From Oceaniferula marina (GTDB taxonomy: Bacteria > Verrucomicrobiota > Verrucomicrobiia > Verrucomicrobiales > Akkermansiaceae), in assembly GCF_013391475.1 (NCBI RefSeq), contig NZ_JACBAZ010000008.1:62001-126000 (forward strand): DNA of 64,000 nucleotides. Direction: 5' to 3'. Positions within the stretch are counted from its first letter, which is position 1. Each line of letters begins with the position of its first letter. A model generated the notes under the pieces. It did not search any database. It saw only the letters and a list, made by a program, of their open reading frames with translations, and had not been told where the DNA came from. This document shows positions 16,737 through 25,663 of the stretch, in pieces. The translations under genes were made by a program, and so were the position numbers.

Positions 16737-18128
16737 ATGCCCACTGTAGCCATCGTCGGCCGACCCAATGTCGGCAAATCCGCCCTATTCAATCGTCTTG
16801 CAGGACGCCGAATCGCCATCGTGCACGACCAACCCGGTGTGACCCGCGACCGCATTTCCGCGCCCTGCGCCATCACCCAATCCCCCTGCACCCTGATTGA
16901 TACCGGCGGGATCGGAGCGCCTCTGGATGACGGCTTCGGCGAAGCGGTCACCACGGAAGCCGATATCGCCATGGACACGGCGGATCTGATTCTATTCATC
17001 GTCGATGCCAAAGACGGGATCACCGCCGTGGACCAATCACTGGCCCAACGCCTCCGCAAATCAAAAACCAAGGTCGAACTGGTCATCAATAAAGCCGACA
17101 ATGCGGAAAAAGACCTGCTCTCCGGCGACTTCGCAACCCTCGGCTACGGGGCCGGCATCCCAGTCTCCGCCGAACTCGGAAAAAACCTTGGCAAGCTGGC
17201 CGACGCCATCGACGCCACCATCGCCCCCTTGCTTGCTGATCAGGAAGAGGCCGAAGAAGTAGTGCAACGCGAAGGACTCAAAATTGCCATTGTCGGCAAA
17301 CCCAATGCAGGAAAATCCTCGATCATTAATGCGATCCTCAAGGATGAGCGCACCATTGTCTCAGACATCGCCGGCACCACCCGCGACTCCGTCGACGTCC
17401 CCTACGAGTTTCTTGGGGAACGCCACACACTGATCGATACCGCCGGTATTCGCCGCCGCACCAAAATGGACTCATCCGTTGAAGTCTTTTCAGCGCACCG
17501 CGCCGAACGCTCGATCCGCCGGGCTGACATCTGCCTTTTGGTCGTTGACCTCGGAGCCGGAGTATCCGCTCAGGACCGCAAAATTGCCCGACTCATCCAG
17601 GATGAAAAAAAACCATGCCTGATCGTGTTGAATAAATTCGATCTCTTCCATCCGGGGGCGGCCCGCAGTGTGAGGATCGAAGAAGCAACGGAACACGTCC
17701 GCAAAGAGCTCTTCTTCCTCAACTACGCGCCCTTTGTTGCCGTTTCGGCGCTCAAAACCCAGGCAATAGGACTGATTTTCCAAAAACTGACCGAGATCCG
17801 CAAACTCGCCCAGGACCCGATCACAACCGGTAAACTCAACCGGTTCCTGCAGGAGGCATTTGCAAAAAAACCACCTCAAGCAAAACGTGGTAGTAAGCGA
17901 CTCAAACTTCTCTACGCCACCACCGCCGTCAACGACCGCTATACGGCCATCCCGGTGCCCACCTACATCCTCTTCGTGAACGACAAACGCCTGTTGCAGG
18001 AAAACTACGAGCAATATTTGAACAACCGCCTGCGTGAATCTCATCCGACCCCCGGCATCCCGATTATTTTCTCTACCCGCTCGCGTAATGCCAAGGACAA
18101 GGCCAAAGATGACAGACGCAGAAAATAA
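16737..18128 (+). CDS. der: Ribosome-assembly GTPase Der (EngA)
   Basis: A 463-residue protein with two tandem GTPase domains and a C-terminal KH-like domain, the arrangement unique to Der, which acts in 50S subunit maturation. The first G1 motif is GRPNVGKSAL at residues 8-17 and its G3 is DTGGIGAP; the second G1 is GKPNAGKSS near residue 187 with G3 DTAGIRRR. NKAD and NKFD are the two G4 motifs. The C-terminal part (KPPQAKRGSKRLKLLYAT) matches the KH domain's RNA-binding stretch. It lies between pgsA and an oligopeptide-type ATPase gene, all on the plus strand. Confidence 0.97.
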   Translation: MPTVAIVGRPNVGKSALFNRLAGRRIAIVHDQPGVTRDRISAPCAITQSPCTLIDTGGIGAPLDDGFGEAVTTEADIAMDTADLILFIVDAKDGITAVDQSLAQRLRKSKTKVELVINKADNAEKDLLSGDFATLGYGAGIPVSAELGKNLGKLADAIDATIAPLLADQEEAEEVVQREGLKIAIVGKPNAGKSSIINAILKDERTIVSDIAGTTRDSVDVPYEFLGERHTLIDTAGIRRRTKMDSSVEVFSAHRAERSIRRADICLLVVDLGAGVSAQDRKIARLIQDEKKPCLIVLNKFDLFHPGAARSVRIEEATEHVRKELFFLNYAPFVAVSALKTQAIGLIFQKLTEIRKLAQDPITTGKLNRFLQEAFAKKPPQAKRGSKRLKLLYATTAVNDRYTAIPVPTYILFVNDKRLLQENYEQYLNNRLRESHPTPGIPIIFSTRSRNAKDKAKDDRRRK

Positions 18129-18167
18129 GCGGCTTCCCTCTACACCCCACATTCCTGCCTCGCCCCC

Positions 18168-19163
18168 ATGCCTCTGCTCGATGTTTCCAGGCTCACCACA
18201 CGCTTCCATACCCGCAATGGGACCGTACACGCAGTGGAAGACGTTTCGTTTTCCGTCGAAGCCGGGCAAACCATCGGCATCGTAGGTGAGTCGGGATCAG
18301 GAAAATCCGTAACCTGCTACTCGCTGATCGGGTTGATCCCACGACCTCCGGGGAAAATCCATAGCGGCAGAGCGATCTTCGACGGCAGCGACCTCCTGCA
18401 AGCCAGTGAAAAACAACTACGCAGCATCCGGGGCAAACGCATCTCGATGATCTTCCAAGATCCGATGACTTCGCTCAACCCCTACCTGAAAATTTCATCC
18501 CAACTCACCGAGCCACTGGAAATCCACGAAGGCATCAAAGGGAAAGCGGCACTCCACAAAGCCATCGATGCCCTGGCCGAGGTCGGCATCCCCGAACCGG
18601 AAACCCGCATCCACGCCTACCCCCACGAATTCTCCGGAGGTATGCGTCAACGCGTGATGATTGCCATGGCGCTGATCACCCGCCCCGAACTCCTGATCTG
18701 TGACGAGCCGACCACCGCGCTCGATGTCACCGTCCAAAAACAGGTCCTCGACCTGATTCAGGAGCGACAACGCACGCTAGGCACGGCGGTCATCCTCATC
18801 ACCCACGACCTCGCCGTCGTCCACCAATGCTGTGACCAGGTGAATGTGATGTATGCCGGACGCATCGTTGAACGAGCGGCCACCCAAACGCTTTTCTCCA
18901 ATCCTCTTCACGCCTACACCCGGGCGCTGATGAAAAGTATCCCCTCGACCCACGCCAAGGGAGAAGCCCTGTATACCATCCCGGGCACACCTCCCGACTT
19001 GGCTCACCCGCCCGCAGGCTGCGCCTTCAGAGAGCGCAACACCCTGGGAGAAGCAAAACACTGCCTCACCGAAACCCCGCCAGAGCTGCAGGAAATCCAC
19101 CCCGGCCACTTCGCCCAAAATTGCCCTGGCTGCCTAGGGCGTCATGTCGATCAAGAGCAATGA
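18168..19163 (+). CDS. Oligopeptide/dipeptide-type ABC transporter ATP-binding protein
   Basis: A 331-residue OppD/DppD-type ATPase. Walker A is GESGSGKS, the ABC signature SGGMRQR, and Walker [13 protein letters not shown] with the following H-loop ITHDLAVV. The C-terminal oligopeptide-transporter extension carries the cysteine cluster of the family (PAGCAF...HCL...NCPGC), which in some members binds an Fe-S cluster. In complete operons this subunit pairs with OppF and two permeases. None of these is adjacent: der lies upstream and an SDR-like gene downstream. It may work with permeases encoded elsewhere. Gap to der is 39 bases, so it may be cotranscribed. Confidence 0.92.
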   Translation: MPLLDVSRLTTRFHTRNGTVHAVEDVSFSVEAGQTIGIVGESGSGKSVTCYSLIGLIPRPPGKIHSGRAIFDGSDLLQASEKQLRSIRGKRISMIFQDPMTSLNPYLKISSQLTEPLEIHEGIKGKAALHKAIDALAEVGIPEPETRIHAYPHEFSGGMRQRVMIAMALITRPELLICDEPTTALDVTVQKQVLDLIQERQRTLGTAVILITHDLAVVHQCCDQVNVMYAGRIVERAATQTLFSNPLHAYTRALMKSIPSTHAKGEALYTIPGTPPDLAHPPAGCAFRERNTLGEAKHCLTETPPELQEIHPGHFAQNCPGCLGRHVDQEQ

Positions 19164-19218
19164 AATCAGCCAGCTCTTCATTTTACAGACGCCTGATTCC
19201 ACGTTAGAGTAGGGATCC

Positions 19219-20694
19219 ATGAAATTTCTAATCACAGGGGCAAATGGCTACATTGGCATCCGTCTGCTCACGGCTTTGAGCGAAACAGAGCATGAGGTGG
19301 TTGCGGTCGTTCGCAACAAAGACCGCCTACCGCCCGAGCTTTGCCGACTGTTCCAAGATCGACTCAGCATCGTCGAATTTGACTTTCTCAATGAACCGGA
19401 GCGGCAAGTTGACTGCCCGGACGATATCGACGTCGCCTACTATCTGATTCACTCAATGGGCTCTGGGGAAGGATTCCACCGCAGAGAAAAACAATGCGCC
19501 CAACACTTTGTCGAATGGGTCAAAACCAGCCGGTGTAAACAGATTGTTTATCTCTCAGGATTGACTCCGGCTGACGAGCATGGCAGCCAGCTTTCCACCC
19601 ATCTGGCTTCCCGCCAGCAAGTTCACGCAAGCCTGCAAACGGCCAAAGCCCCGGTAACGACGCTACGGGCATCGATCATCGTTGGTTCAGGCTCTGCCTC
19701 CTTTGAAATCATTCGGGACCTGGTGGAAAAGCTACCCTTTATGATCACACCCAAGTGGGCCAAAACACGCTGCCAGCCAATCTCCATTCGCAACGTCATC
19801 GACTACCTGCTGGCCGTCCCCCAAATCCCGGAATGCCTCGGCAAGGCCTATGACATCGGAGGCCCCGACATCATGACCTACCGCGACATGCTGATGAGAT
19901 ATGCCCGGGCACGCAAACTCACCCGCTTTATCATTCCCGTTCCTTTCTTCAGCCCCCGCTTGTCATCGTACTGGCTCAGCCTGGTCACCGCCACTCACTA
20001 TCAGGTCGCCAAGGCCCTGGTCGGCAGTCTGCACATGGAAACGATCTGCAAGGAAAACAAGATCCGCGACCTCATCCCTCTGGACCTGATTCCCTACCCG
20101 GAAGCCATCCAGCGAGCACTCTCGATCATCGCCCAGAACCGGGTCCCCTCGACCTGGTATGGTGCGCTGTCATCCGGCCAACTCAGCCATCACCAGATCA
20201 CGAACATCCAGGTTCCCGAGTTCGGCGTTCTGACAGATAAAAAATCAACTCCCCTGACGACAGAAAACGATCAGGTGGTGGACGCCGTCTGGGCACTGGG
20301 CGGAGGCAACGGCTGGCCGAGCATGCTCTGGGCATGGCGGCTTAGAGGCTGGATGGACAAACTCGTGGGTGGAATAGGGATGCGGCGCGGCCGCCGCAGC
20401 CAGAATGAACTCAAACCAGGAGACGCCCTGGATTTCTGGCGGGTCATCGTCGCGGATAAAGAAAACGGACGCCTCACTCTGTATGCGGAGATGAAACTCC
20501 CGGGGGAAGCCTGGCTGGAATTTCAGATCGAACATGGCGCTCTGTACCAGACTGCCACCTTCCGCCCGAAGGGGCTTTTCGGAAGACTCTACTGGTATTC
20601 CACCCTCCCGTTTCATATGGTGTTGTTCCCCAGAATGGTGAGCTCCCTGGCAAACGGCTGGCCGGAACGTCCGAACCACACGCCATCCCCGTAA
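19219..20694 (+). CDS. SDR-family NAD(P)-binding protein with DUF2867-like C-terminus
   Basis: A 491-residue two-part protein. The N-terminal half is an atypical short-chain dehydrogenase with the nucleotide-binding GANGYIGIRL (residues 7-16) and the YYLIHSMG stretch, as in YbjT-like proteins. The C-terminal part from about residue 345 (VVDAVWALGGGNGWPSMLWAWRLRG, then RIPG-like GDALDFWRVI and LEFQI) matches DUF2867, often fused to this SDR subfamily. The last part (KGLFGRLYWYSTLPFH) is the conserved DUF2867 end. The substrate is unknown. It has a plausible Rossmann cofactor site, but no classical YxxxK motif was seen, so a regulatory or NmrA-like sensor role is possible. Confidence 0.85.
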   Translation: MKFLITGANGYIGIRLLTALSETEHEVVAVVRNKDRLPPELCRLFQDRLSIVEFDFLNEPERQVDCPDDIDVAYYLIHSMGSGEGFHRREKQCAQHFVEWVKTSRCKQIVYLSGLTPADEHGSQLSTHLASRQQVHASLQTAKAPVTTLRASIIVGSGSASFEIIRDLVEKLPFMITPKWAKTRCQPISIRNVIDYLLAVPQIPECLGKAYDIGGPDIMTYRDMLMRYARARKLTRFIIPVPFFSPRLSSYWLSLVTATHYQVAKALVGSLHMETICKENKIRDLIPLDLIPYPEAIQRALSIIAQNRVPSTWYGALSSGQLSHHQITNIQVPEFGVLTDKKSTPLTTENDQVVDAVWALGGGNGWPSMLWAWRLRGWMDKLVGGIGMRRGRRSQNELKPGDALDFWRVIVADKENGRLTLYAEMKLPGEAWLEFQIEHGALYQTATFRPKGLFGRLYWYSTLPFHMVLFPRMVSSLANGWPERPNHTPSP

Positions 20695-20797
20695 TCAAGT
20701 CCCCCGACGAGTCACTCTCGATCACACTACTTCAGCGGCGGCTGCTTGAGGCCAATCAGCCCTACCGACGCCCCCCCATTTTTCAAAACAACGACTG

Positions 20798-21874
20798 ATG
20801 CCGACCCGCCGCCAATTTTTACAAACCTCCATTGGAGCCAGCGCTGCGCTCACACTCCCTTCCGTAGCCGGGCTACCCGGGACAGAAAAAGAAGCCACCT
20901 TCATTCTAGTAGCAGACACCCACTATTCATCGGTTGACGAAAACCATCCGGCAAGCCTCGCCATGGTCAAAGCCATCAACCGCATTGCCGACGGCAGCTT
21001 CCGGTGGCCCATTCAAATCAATGGGCAACGATCCGGTTTTTCCTGTGCCGGAACCATCATCCAATCCCCACGTGGCATCATCCACCTCGGAGACATCACA
21101 GACTTCGGAGGAGGAACCGAGCTCAATGGAGGTAAAGGTTTTCTCGGGCTAAAACACTACCTGGGGTTCCGGCCCTTCTGGGAACATGACGGAGAAGGCG
21201 TAGGCAAATCCAAACTCAAAGTCGCCTACCCTGTCCACTGCGGTCTGGGCAACCACGACCTCGATCACAGCCAACGCAACCGCGAACGCATGTGGGCATA
21301 CATCCGTCAACGCCATGCAGGCGAGAATCCCCCCATCCCCGTTAGCAGCTTCGATGATGACTCTCTGAGTTATGCCCTGCACTGGGGGCCGCTGCGTATC
21401 CTCCAACTGCATCGGTTCGCCACCGACCGTATCTATGGCCGCAAACCCGCACTCCCATGGCTCAAACGCCAACTCGCCCAAGCGAAACAATCCGGCCAGC
21501 ACGTGCTACTGTGCCAACACTATGGTTTCGACCCCTTTGGTATCCAGTCGCGCTGGTGGACGGAAAAAGATCGAACCCAGCTGCTCGATGCCCTGGCACC
21601 TTATACTAACATCATCGGGCTCTGCCACGGCCACAGCCATGCCACCGGGCACTATTTCCGAAAAAAACTACGCGTCATCCGCTGCAACAACATGGGGTGG
21701 GAGTTAGATCGAGGCAACAAAGACGGTTACGGATCCTTCGCCCTCGTTCGAGCCACTGATACGCACTTCGACCTCGTTCACGTCCAGTGCATCAACGCCT
21801 CGGGTGATTTCAGGTTCAGTCCGAAACACGCAGTCGCCATCCGCACAAACCGAACCGCAGATAACAACTCATAA
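20798..21874 (+). CDS. Tat-exported calcineurin-like metallophosphoesterase
   Basis: A 358-residue secreted phosphoesterase. The N-terminus carries a twin-arginine signal (TRRQFLQTSIGASAALTLPS). Five metallophosphoesterase motifs are in order: VADTHY (Dx[H]), GDITDFGG (GDxxD), GNHDLDH (GNHD), CQHYGFDP and GHSHATG (GHxH). Fold and di-metal centre are therefore secure; the substrate is unknown, with a phosphodiester or phosphoprotein target possible. The TAA stop codon (21872-21874) is also the left copy of the target-site duplication of a MITE-like element that starts at the next base, so the element landed exactly on the stop. Confidence 0.88.
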   Translation: MPTRRQFLQTSIGASAALTLPSVAGLPGTEKEATFILVADTHYSSVDENHPASLAMVKAINRIADGSFRWPIQINGQRSGFSCAGTIIQSPRGIIHLGDITDFGGGTELNGGKGFLGLKHYLGFRPFWEHDGEGVGKSKLKVAYPVHCGLGNHDLDHSQRNRERMWAYIRQRHAGENPPIPVSSFDDDSLSYALHWGPLRILQLHRFATDRIYGRKPALPWLKRQLAQAKQSGQHVLLCQHYGFDPFGIQSRWWTEKDRTQLLDALAPYTNIIGLCHGHSHATGHYFRKKLRVIRCNNMGWELDRGNKDGYGSFALVRATDTHFDLVHVQCINASGDFRFSPKHAVAIRTNRTADNNS

Positions 21875-22075
21875 TACCACTCCGTAAAGCAGACGAGACG
21901 ATTGATCATTGTTGAGGTATTTGGAAAAGCACTGCGTGATCCATGAGAGTTCCGGATGAATGACTCCTTTGGCTTTGTTTCTCCTTAGTCATGGTGCCCG
22001 CACCATTCCTTCGTCGCGCCTTGCCAAAGAACTCATTCCTCTCGGCTATCGTCCCGTCTGTTTTACTCCTTGGCA
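21875..22075 (-). mobile_element. Complete MITE-like nested palindrome, family 1, with TAA duplication
   Basis: A 201-base element that, read on the minus strand, is nearly identical to the copy at 55504-55703, differing at only a handful of positions. Terminal inverted repeats are about 28 bases and imperfect, with CAGACGGGACGAT at one end against CAGACGAGACGAT at the other. Inside are nested inverted repeats and a perfect ATGGTGC-GG-GCACCAT hairpin. A direct TAA flanks both ends (21872-21874 and 22076-22078). The first is the stop codon of the upstream phosphoesterase gene. No coding capacity; it may also act as that gene's transcript end. Confidence 0.85.
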
Positions 22076-22086
22076 TAAGAAGCTGA

Positions 22087-23124
22087 TCACTTAAGGCTGC
22101 TGACTTCAATCACATCTAACTCATCCTGCATCCAATCGATGTTCGTGGTCGTGATCAATTTTTGAGCCCCGTCTGGGAGTGCCTGCATCAATGCATTTCT
22201 CCGGTCGGCATCCAGTTCACCAAAGATATCATCGAGCAGATAGACAGGCATTCGACCCGCTTGTTTTTCCAGTAGCGCACCTTGGGCAAGCTTCAGGGAC
22301 AAAGCCAGAGTCCGCTGCTGCCCTTCACTGGCAAAATCAGCTGCGGCCATTCCATTGACAGTCAGCCGAACCTCGTCCCGGTGGGGACCGGCAACCGTTT
22401 GCCCGAGGCGACGTTCGCGCTCATGAGTCATTTCAAGGCTTTTGACCATATCGTCACCCGCTCCGGCAACATACTCGAGCCCAACCCGTTCATCATTCCC
22501 ACTCACCTCTAACTGGGAATGAACCACTTCGGGTAAAAGCAATCCCACCAGCTCTCGTCTGGCCTTTGTGAGAAAACTCCCGTGCCGGATGAGCAAGTCC
22601 GTGTAAGCCGCGATCTCAGGCTCCCGCAGCACCCGGTCCTTGAGTAAGAGGTTGCGGGCCTTCAAAACCCGCTGGTATCGATTAAAATGATCGCGATAAA
22701 CAGGGTCCAACTGGCAACCAAGGAAATCGAGATAACGCCGCCGAACCCGCCCACTGCCTCGGACCAGATCAAGGTCGTCGTTCCCCATCCACACCACCAG
22801 GCCGCCACCGGCAAGATAGTCTCCCTGCTTGCCAACCACCTCATCGTCCACCTTCATTTCGACCCCCTGCCGTGCGGAAAAACGAACTTGTCGATCAGAT
22901 TGCCAACATTCACCGGCAATACCAAAACCAGGCGAATCGATCTGGATCATTTTCCCCATGCGCAGGCTGCGGGGAGAATGCAGGCGAACCAATACGCACA
23001 CGGCCTCCAAAATGGAGGTTTTCCCCTGGGCATTGGCGCCAACGATCACCGCACCCGAGGCCGGAAAGTCTACCGACATGGCGTCGAAACACCGGAAATT
23101 CATCAGTCGCAGGTTGGCAATCAT
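22087..23124 (-). CDS. recF: DNA replication and repair protein RecF
   Basis: A 345-residue SMC-like ATPase that loads RecA at single-strand gaps. Walker A is GANAQGKTS near residues 28-36; the early NLRLMNFRCF is the RecF start. The signature region ASEGQQRTLALSLKLAQ and Walker B YLLDDIFGELD come near the end, in the order expected. The start is placed at 23124. An open frame runs further upstream, but those residues are unlike RecF. A terminator lies between this gene and gpmI upstream. It is not next to dnaN or gyrB here, unlike the classical dnaA-dnaN-recF order. Confidence 0.94.
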   Translation of the reverse strand: MIANLRLMNFRCFDAMSVDFPASGAVIVGANAQGKTSILEAVCVLVRLHSPRSLRMGKMIQIDSPGFGIAGECWQSDRQVRFSARQGVEMKVDDEVVGKQGDYLAGGGLVVWMGNDDLDLVRGSGRVRRRYLDFLGCQLDPVYRDHFNRYQRVLKARNLLLKDRVLREPEIAAYTDLLIRHGSFLTKARRELVGLLLPEVVHSQLEVSGNDERVGLEYVAGAGDDMVKSLEMTHERERRLGQTVAGPHRDEVRLTVNGMAAADFASEGQQRTLALSLKLAQGALLEKQAGRMPVYLLDDIFGELDADRRNALMQALPDGAQKLITTTNIDWMQDELDVIEVSSLK

Positions 23125-23208
23125 CGCATCGTAGGACAGGTTTACAACCTGTCGGCAAGCTTTGTAAGCGATCGCCTGCGGCTTGGCAACCCACATCAAG
23201 CACGTAAC

Positions 23209-23246
23209 AAAAAAATGGCAGGTGCCAACGATGCGCACCTGCCATT
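23209..23246 (-). terminator. Rho-independent terminator of gpmI
   Basis: On the minus strand ATGGCAGGTGC pairs with GCACCTGCCAT and is followed by a run of seven Ts. It lies 26 bases after the gpmI stop and before recF, so the two genes are transcribed separately. Confidence 0.9.
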
Positions 23247-23271
23247 GATAGAAATCAATTGTTTCGTTTTC

Positions 23272-24822
23272 TTACTTCTTTGCAAGAAGTGACTTACCGG
23301 TCATCTCAGCGGATGGCTCAAGCCCCATCATGTCGAGCAGGGTCGGAGCAACATCGGCAAGGATACCATCGTTCACGGTATAATCCTCGTGGTCGGCAGC
23401 CACATAGATGGCGTGAACCAAGTTGGTGGTGTGAGCGGTATGCGGAGATCCGTCGGCATTGATCATTTTTTCGCAGTTGCCGTGATCCGCAGTGATCAGA
23501 AGCTTACCACCAAGGCGCAGGGTTTCTTCCGACACCCGTTTGACCCCCTCGTCAATGGTTTCACAAGCCTTAACGGCGGCTTCGACAATCCCGGTGTGAC
23601 CGACCATGTCGGGGTTGGCAAAGTTCAGAATCACCATATCGTAATCCTTAAGCTTGGGAACCAGGGTGTCCATGACTTCAGGAGCACTCATCTCGGGCTG
23701 AAGGTCGTAAGTCGCGACCTTGGGAGATGGAACGATCGTGCGGTCTTCCCCTTCGTTTGGCTTCTCTTTGCCACCATTAAAGAAATAGGTAACGTGTGGG
23801 TATTTCTCCGTCTCTGCAATCCGCATCTGATTTTTACCAGCCTCGGCAACCACTTCACCCAGAACGTTTTTCAAATCCTCGGGACCGTATGCCACAGGCA
23901 CACCGTATGTCTCGTCATACTCGGTCAGCGTTACATAGTGAACCTTGGGTGCCCCATGGGTGTCAAAGCCATCGAAGTCGGGCTTGAGGAAAGCATCGGA
24001 AAGCTGGCGGGCACGGTCGGCGCGGAAGTTGAACCAGATCACGACATCACCGTCGTTCACGCGGCGCTGGTCGTGATCACAGAATGTCATCGGCAGCAAA
24101 AACTCATCCGTTTTGTCGTCTTTGTACATCTCGGCTACCGCCTCACTGGTAAGAATATCTTTCTTTTCCCCCTTGCCTTCAACAATCGCATCCCAGGCAA
24201 TCTGGTTACGATCCCAACGCTTATCGCGGTCCATCGCATAGTAACGCCCAATCACGGTTGCAATCCGGGCACCGGACTTGGCAATGGCATCCTCGACATA
24301 GCTGAGGTAGCCCTCACCGCCGGTCGGAGACGTGTCACGTCCATCGGTGATCGCATGCACGTAAATTTTTTCGCAGCCATTTTGTTTGGCCATATCGCAG
24401 AGCGCAATGAGATGCTCTTGGTGGCTGTGAACTCCACCATCTGAAATCAGGCCCATAAAATGCACGGCCTTTCCGTCTTGGGCCTTACTGAAGGCTTCCT
24501 TGAGCACCTCATTCTCCAGAATGTCGCCGTCTTGGATGGATTTGTTGATCCGGGTAAGGTCTTGATACACGACCCGTCCAGCACCCAGATTCAGGTGTCC
24601 GACTTCCGAGTTACCCATCTGACCATCGGGCAAGCCAACATCCATTCCCGAAGCGCTGACAAAGCCCTTGGGGTAGGTGGACCAGAGCATCTCATGATAG
24701 GGAGTATCGGCGAGCAACACGGCATTTCCATCTTGTTCGGCTGTTTCCTGACCTCCGGGGTTCACACCCCAGCCGTCACGGATGATAAGAACGACAGGTT
24801 TTTTATCGGTTTGATCTGACAT
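23272..24822 (-). CDS. gpmI: 2,3-bisphosphoglycerate-independent phosphoglycerate mutase
   Basis: A 516-residue manganese-dependent enzyme interconverting 3- and 2-phosphoglycerate in glycolysis. The phosphorylated catalytic serine is Ser72 in the motif QMGNSEVGHLNLGAG. Metal-binding segments are present: RDGWGVNPGG at the start, LITADHGNCEKM, and the ITDGRDTSP substrate loop. The length is normal for bacterial GpmI. It is transcribed on the minus strand and ends in a strong terminator. It is unrelated to the deoB gene at the left edge except for sharing the alkaline phosphatase superfamily fold. Confidence 0.96.
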   Translation of the reverse strand: MSDQTDKKPVVLIIRDGWGVNPGGQETAEQDGNAVLLADTPYHEMLWSTYPKGFVSASGMDVGLPDGQMGNSEVGHLNLGAGRVVYQDLTRINKSIQDGDILENEVLKEAFSKAQDGKAVHFMGLISDGGVHSHQEHLIALCDMAKQNGCEKIYVHAITDGRDTSPTGGEGYLSYVEDAIAKSGARIATVIGRYYAMDRDKRWDRNQIAWDAIVEGKGEKKDILTSEAVAEMYKDDKTDEFLLPMTFCDHDQRRVNDGDVVIWFNFRADRARQLSDAFLKPDFDGFDTHGAPKVHYVTLTEYDETYGVPVAYGPEDLKNVLGEVVAEAGKNQMRIAETEKYPHVTYFFNGGKEKPNEGEDRTIVPSPKVATYDLQPEMSAPEVMDTLVPKLKDYDMVILNFANPDMVGHTGIVEAAVKACETIDEGVKRVSEETLRLGGKLLITADHGNCEKMINADGSPHTAHTTNLVHAIYVAADHEDYTVNDGILADVAPTLLDMMGLEPSAEMTGKSLLAKK

Positions 24823-24904
24823 GGCGCGCTTTATTTAGCGCAGTATGAACAAATGCCAATGACGAATCCTTGAAAATACTGCCATTCTCTGCCCATATCC
24901 TCGC

Positions 24905-25654
24905 ATGCCTGACGAGACCACTCTATGGATCCTGACCGCCATCGCAGCCTGCTGCATCGGTATCGCCAAAGCGGGGTTCTCAGGAGTCTCCCTCATTTCC
25001 GTCTTTCTTCTGGCCGACATCTTCGGGGCCAAGGAGTCCTTGGGCGTCGCCCTGCCCATGTTAATCATCGCCGACCTGCTCGTCTTTCCGGCATTTCGCA
25101 AATACGCCTCCTGGAAATCCGTCTGGAAGCTCACCTGGCCGGTTCTCATCGGTATGGCACTCGCCGTTCTGGTCATCAGGGAGGTGGACAACACCACGAT
25201 GCGCAAAATCATCGGAGGCATCATCCTCGGCATGGTGGCCCTGCAGTTGATGAGCAAACTCAAACCCGAACTCTTGGAAAAACTTGCCCACACCCGGGGC
25301 TTTGGCCTTATCGCAGGAACCGCCGGAGGCATCGCAACGGTCCTCGCCAATGCCGCAGGCCCGATCATGCAACTCTACATGCTCTCGCGCCGAATGGAAA
25401 AAATGGAACTGATCGGTGTCGGGGCCCGGCTCTTCCTAGCCATCAATCTACTCAAACTACCACTCAATGCCGGACTCGAATTGATCACGATGGACACCCT
25501 GCTCCTGAATCTCGCGATGATTCCAGCCATCGCGCTCGGGGTGTTCGGAGGAAAAAAACTCATCACCATCATCCCTCAGCGGCTGTTCGAAATCACGGTC
25601 ATCGTGTTTGCCTTCATTGCGGGAATCCGGCTTTGGTTTTATTCACCCATCTAA
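24905..25654 (+). CDS. TSUP (TauE/SafE) family membrane transporter
   Basis: A 249-residue membrane protein with about eight hydrophobic segments. The duplicated TSUP motif is present, with a G-K-A-G-F pattern near the start (GIAKAGFSGVSLISV) and a matching half later (GLIAGTAGGIATVLANAAGP). Family members move sulfite, sulfonates or related anions across the inner membrane; the substrate here is not defined by sequence or by neighbours. It stands alone on the plus strand, convergent with the downstream membrane phosphotransferase gene and only nine bases from it. Confidence 0.9.
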   Translation: MPDETTLWILTAIAACCIGIAKAGFSGVSLISVFLLADIFGAKESLGVALPMLIIADLLVFPAFRKYASWKSVWKLTWPVLIGMALAVLVIREVDNTTMRKIIGGIILGMVALQLMSKLKPELLEKLAHTRGFGLIAGTAGGIATVLANAAGPIMQLYMLSRRMEKMELIGVGARLFLAINLLKLPLNAGLELITMDTLLLNLAMIPAIALGVFGGKKLITIIPQRLFEITVIVFAFIAGIRLWFYSPI

Positions 25655-25663
25655 TTCAGCCAT

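Noticed and set aside
23389-24444. 351-residue reading frame antisense to gpmI
   Set aside because: gpmI has complete motifs; the antisense frame is a by-product of its codon use.
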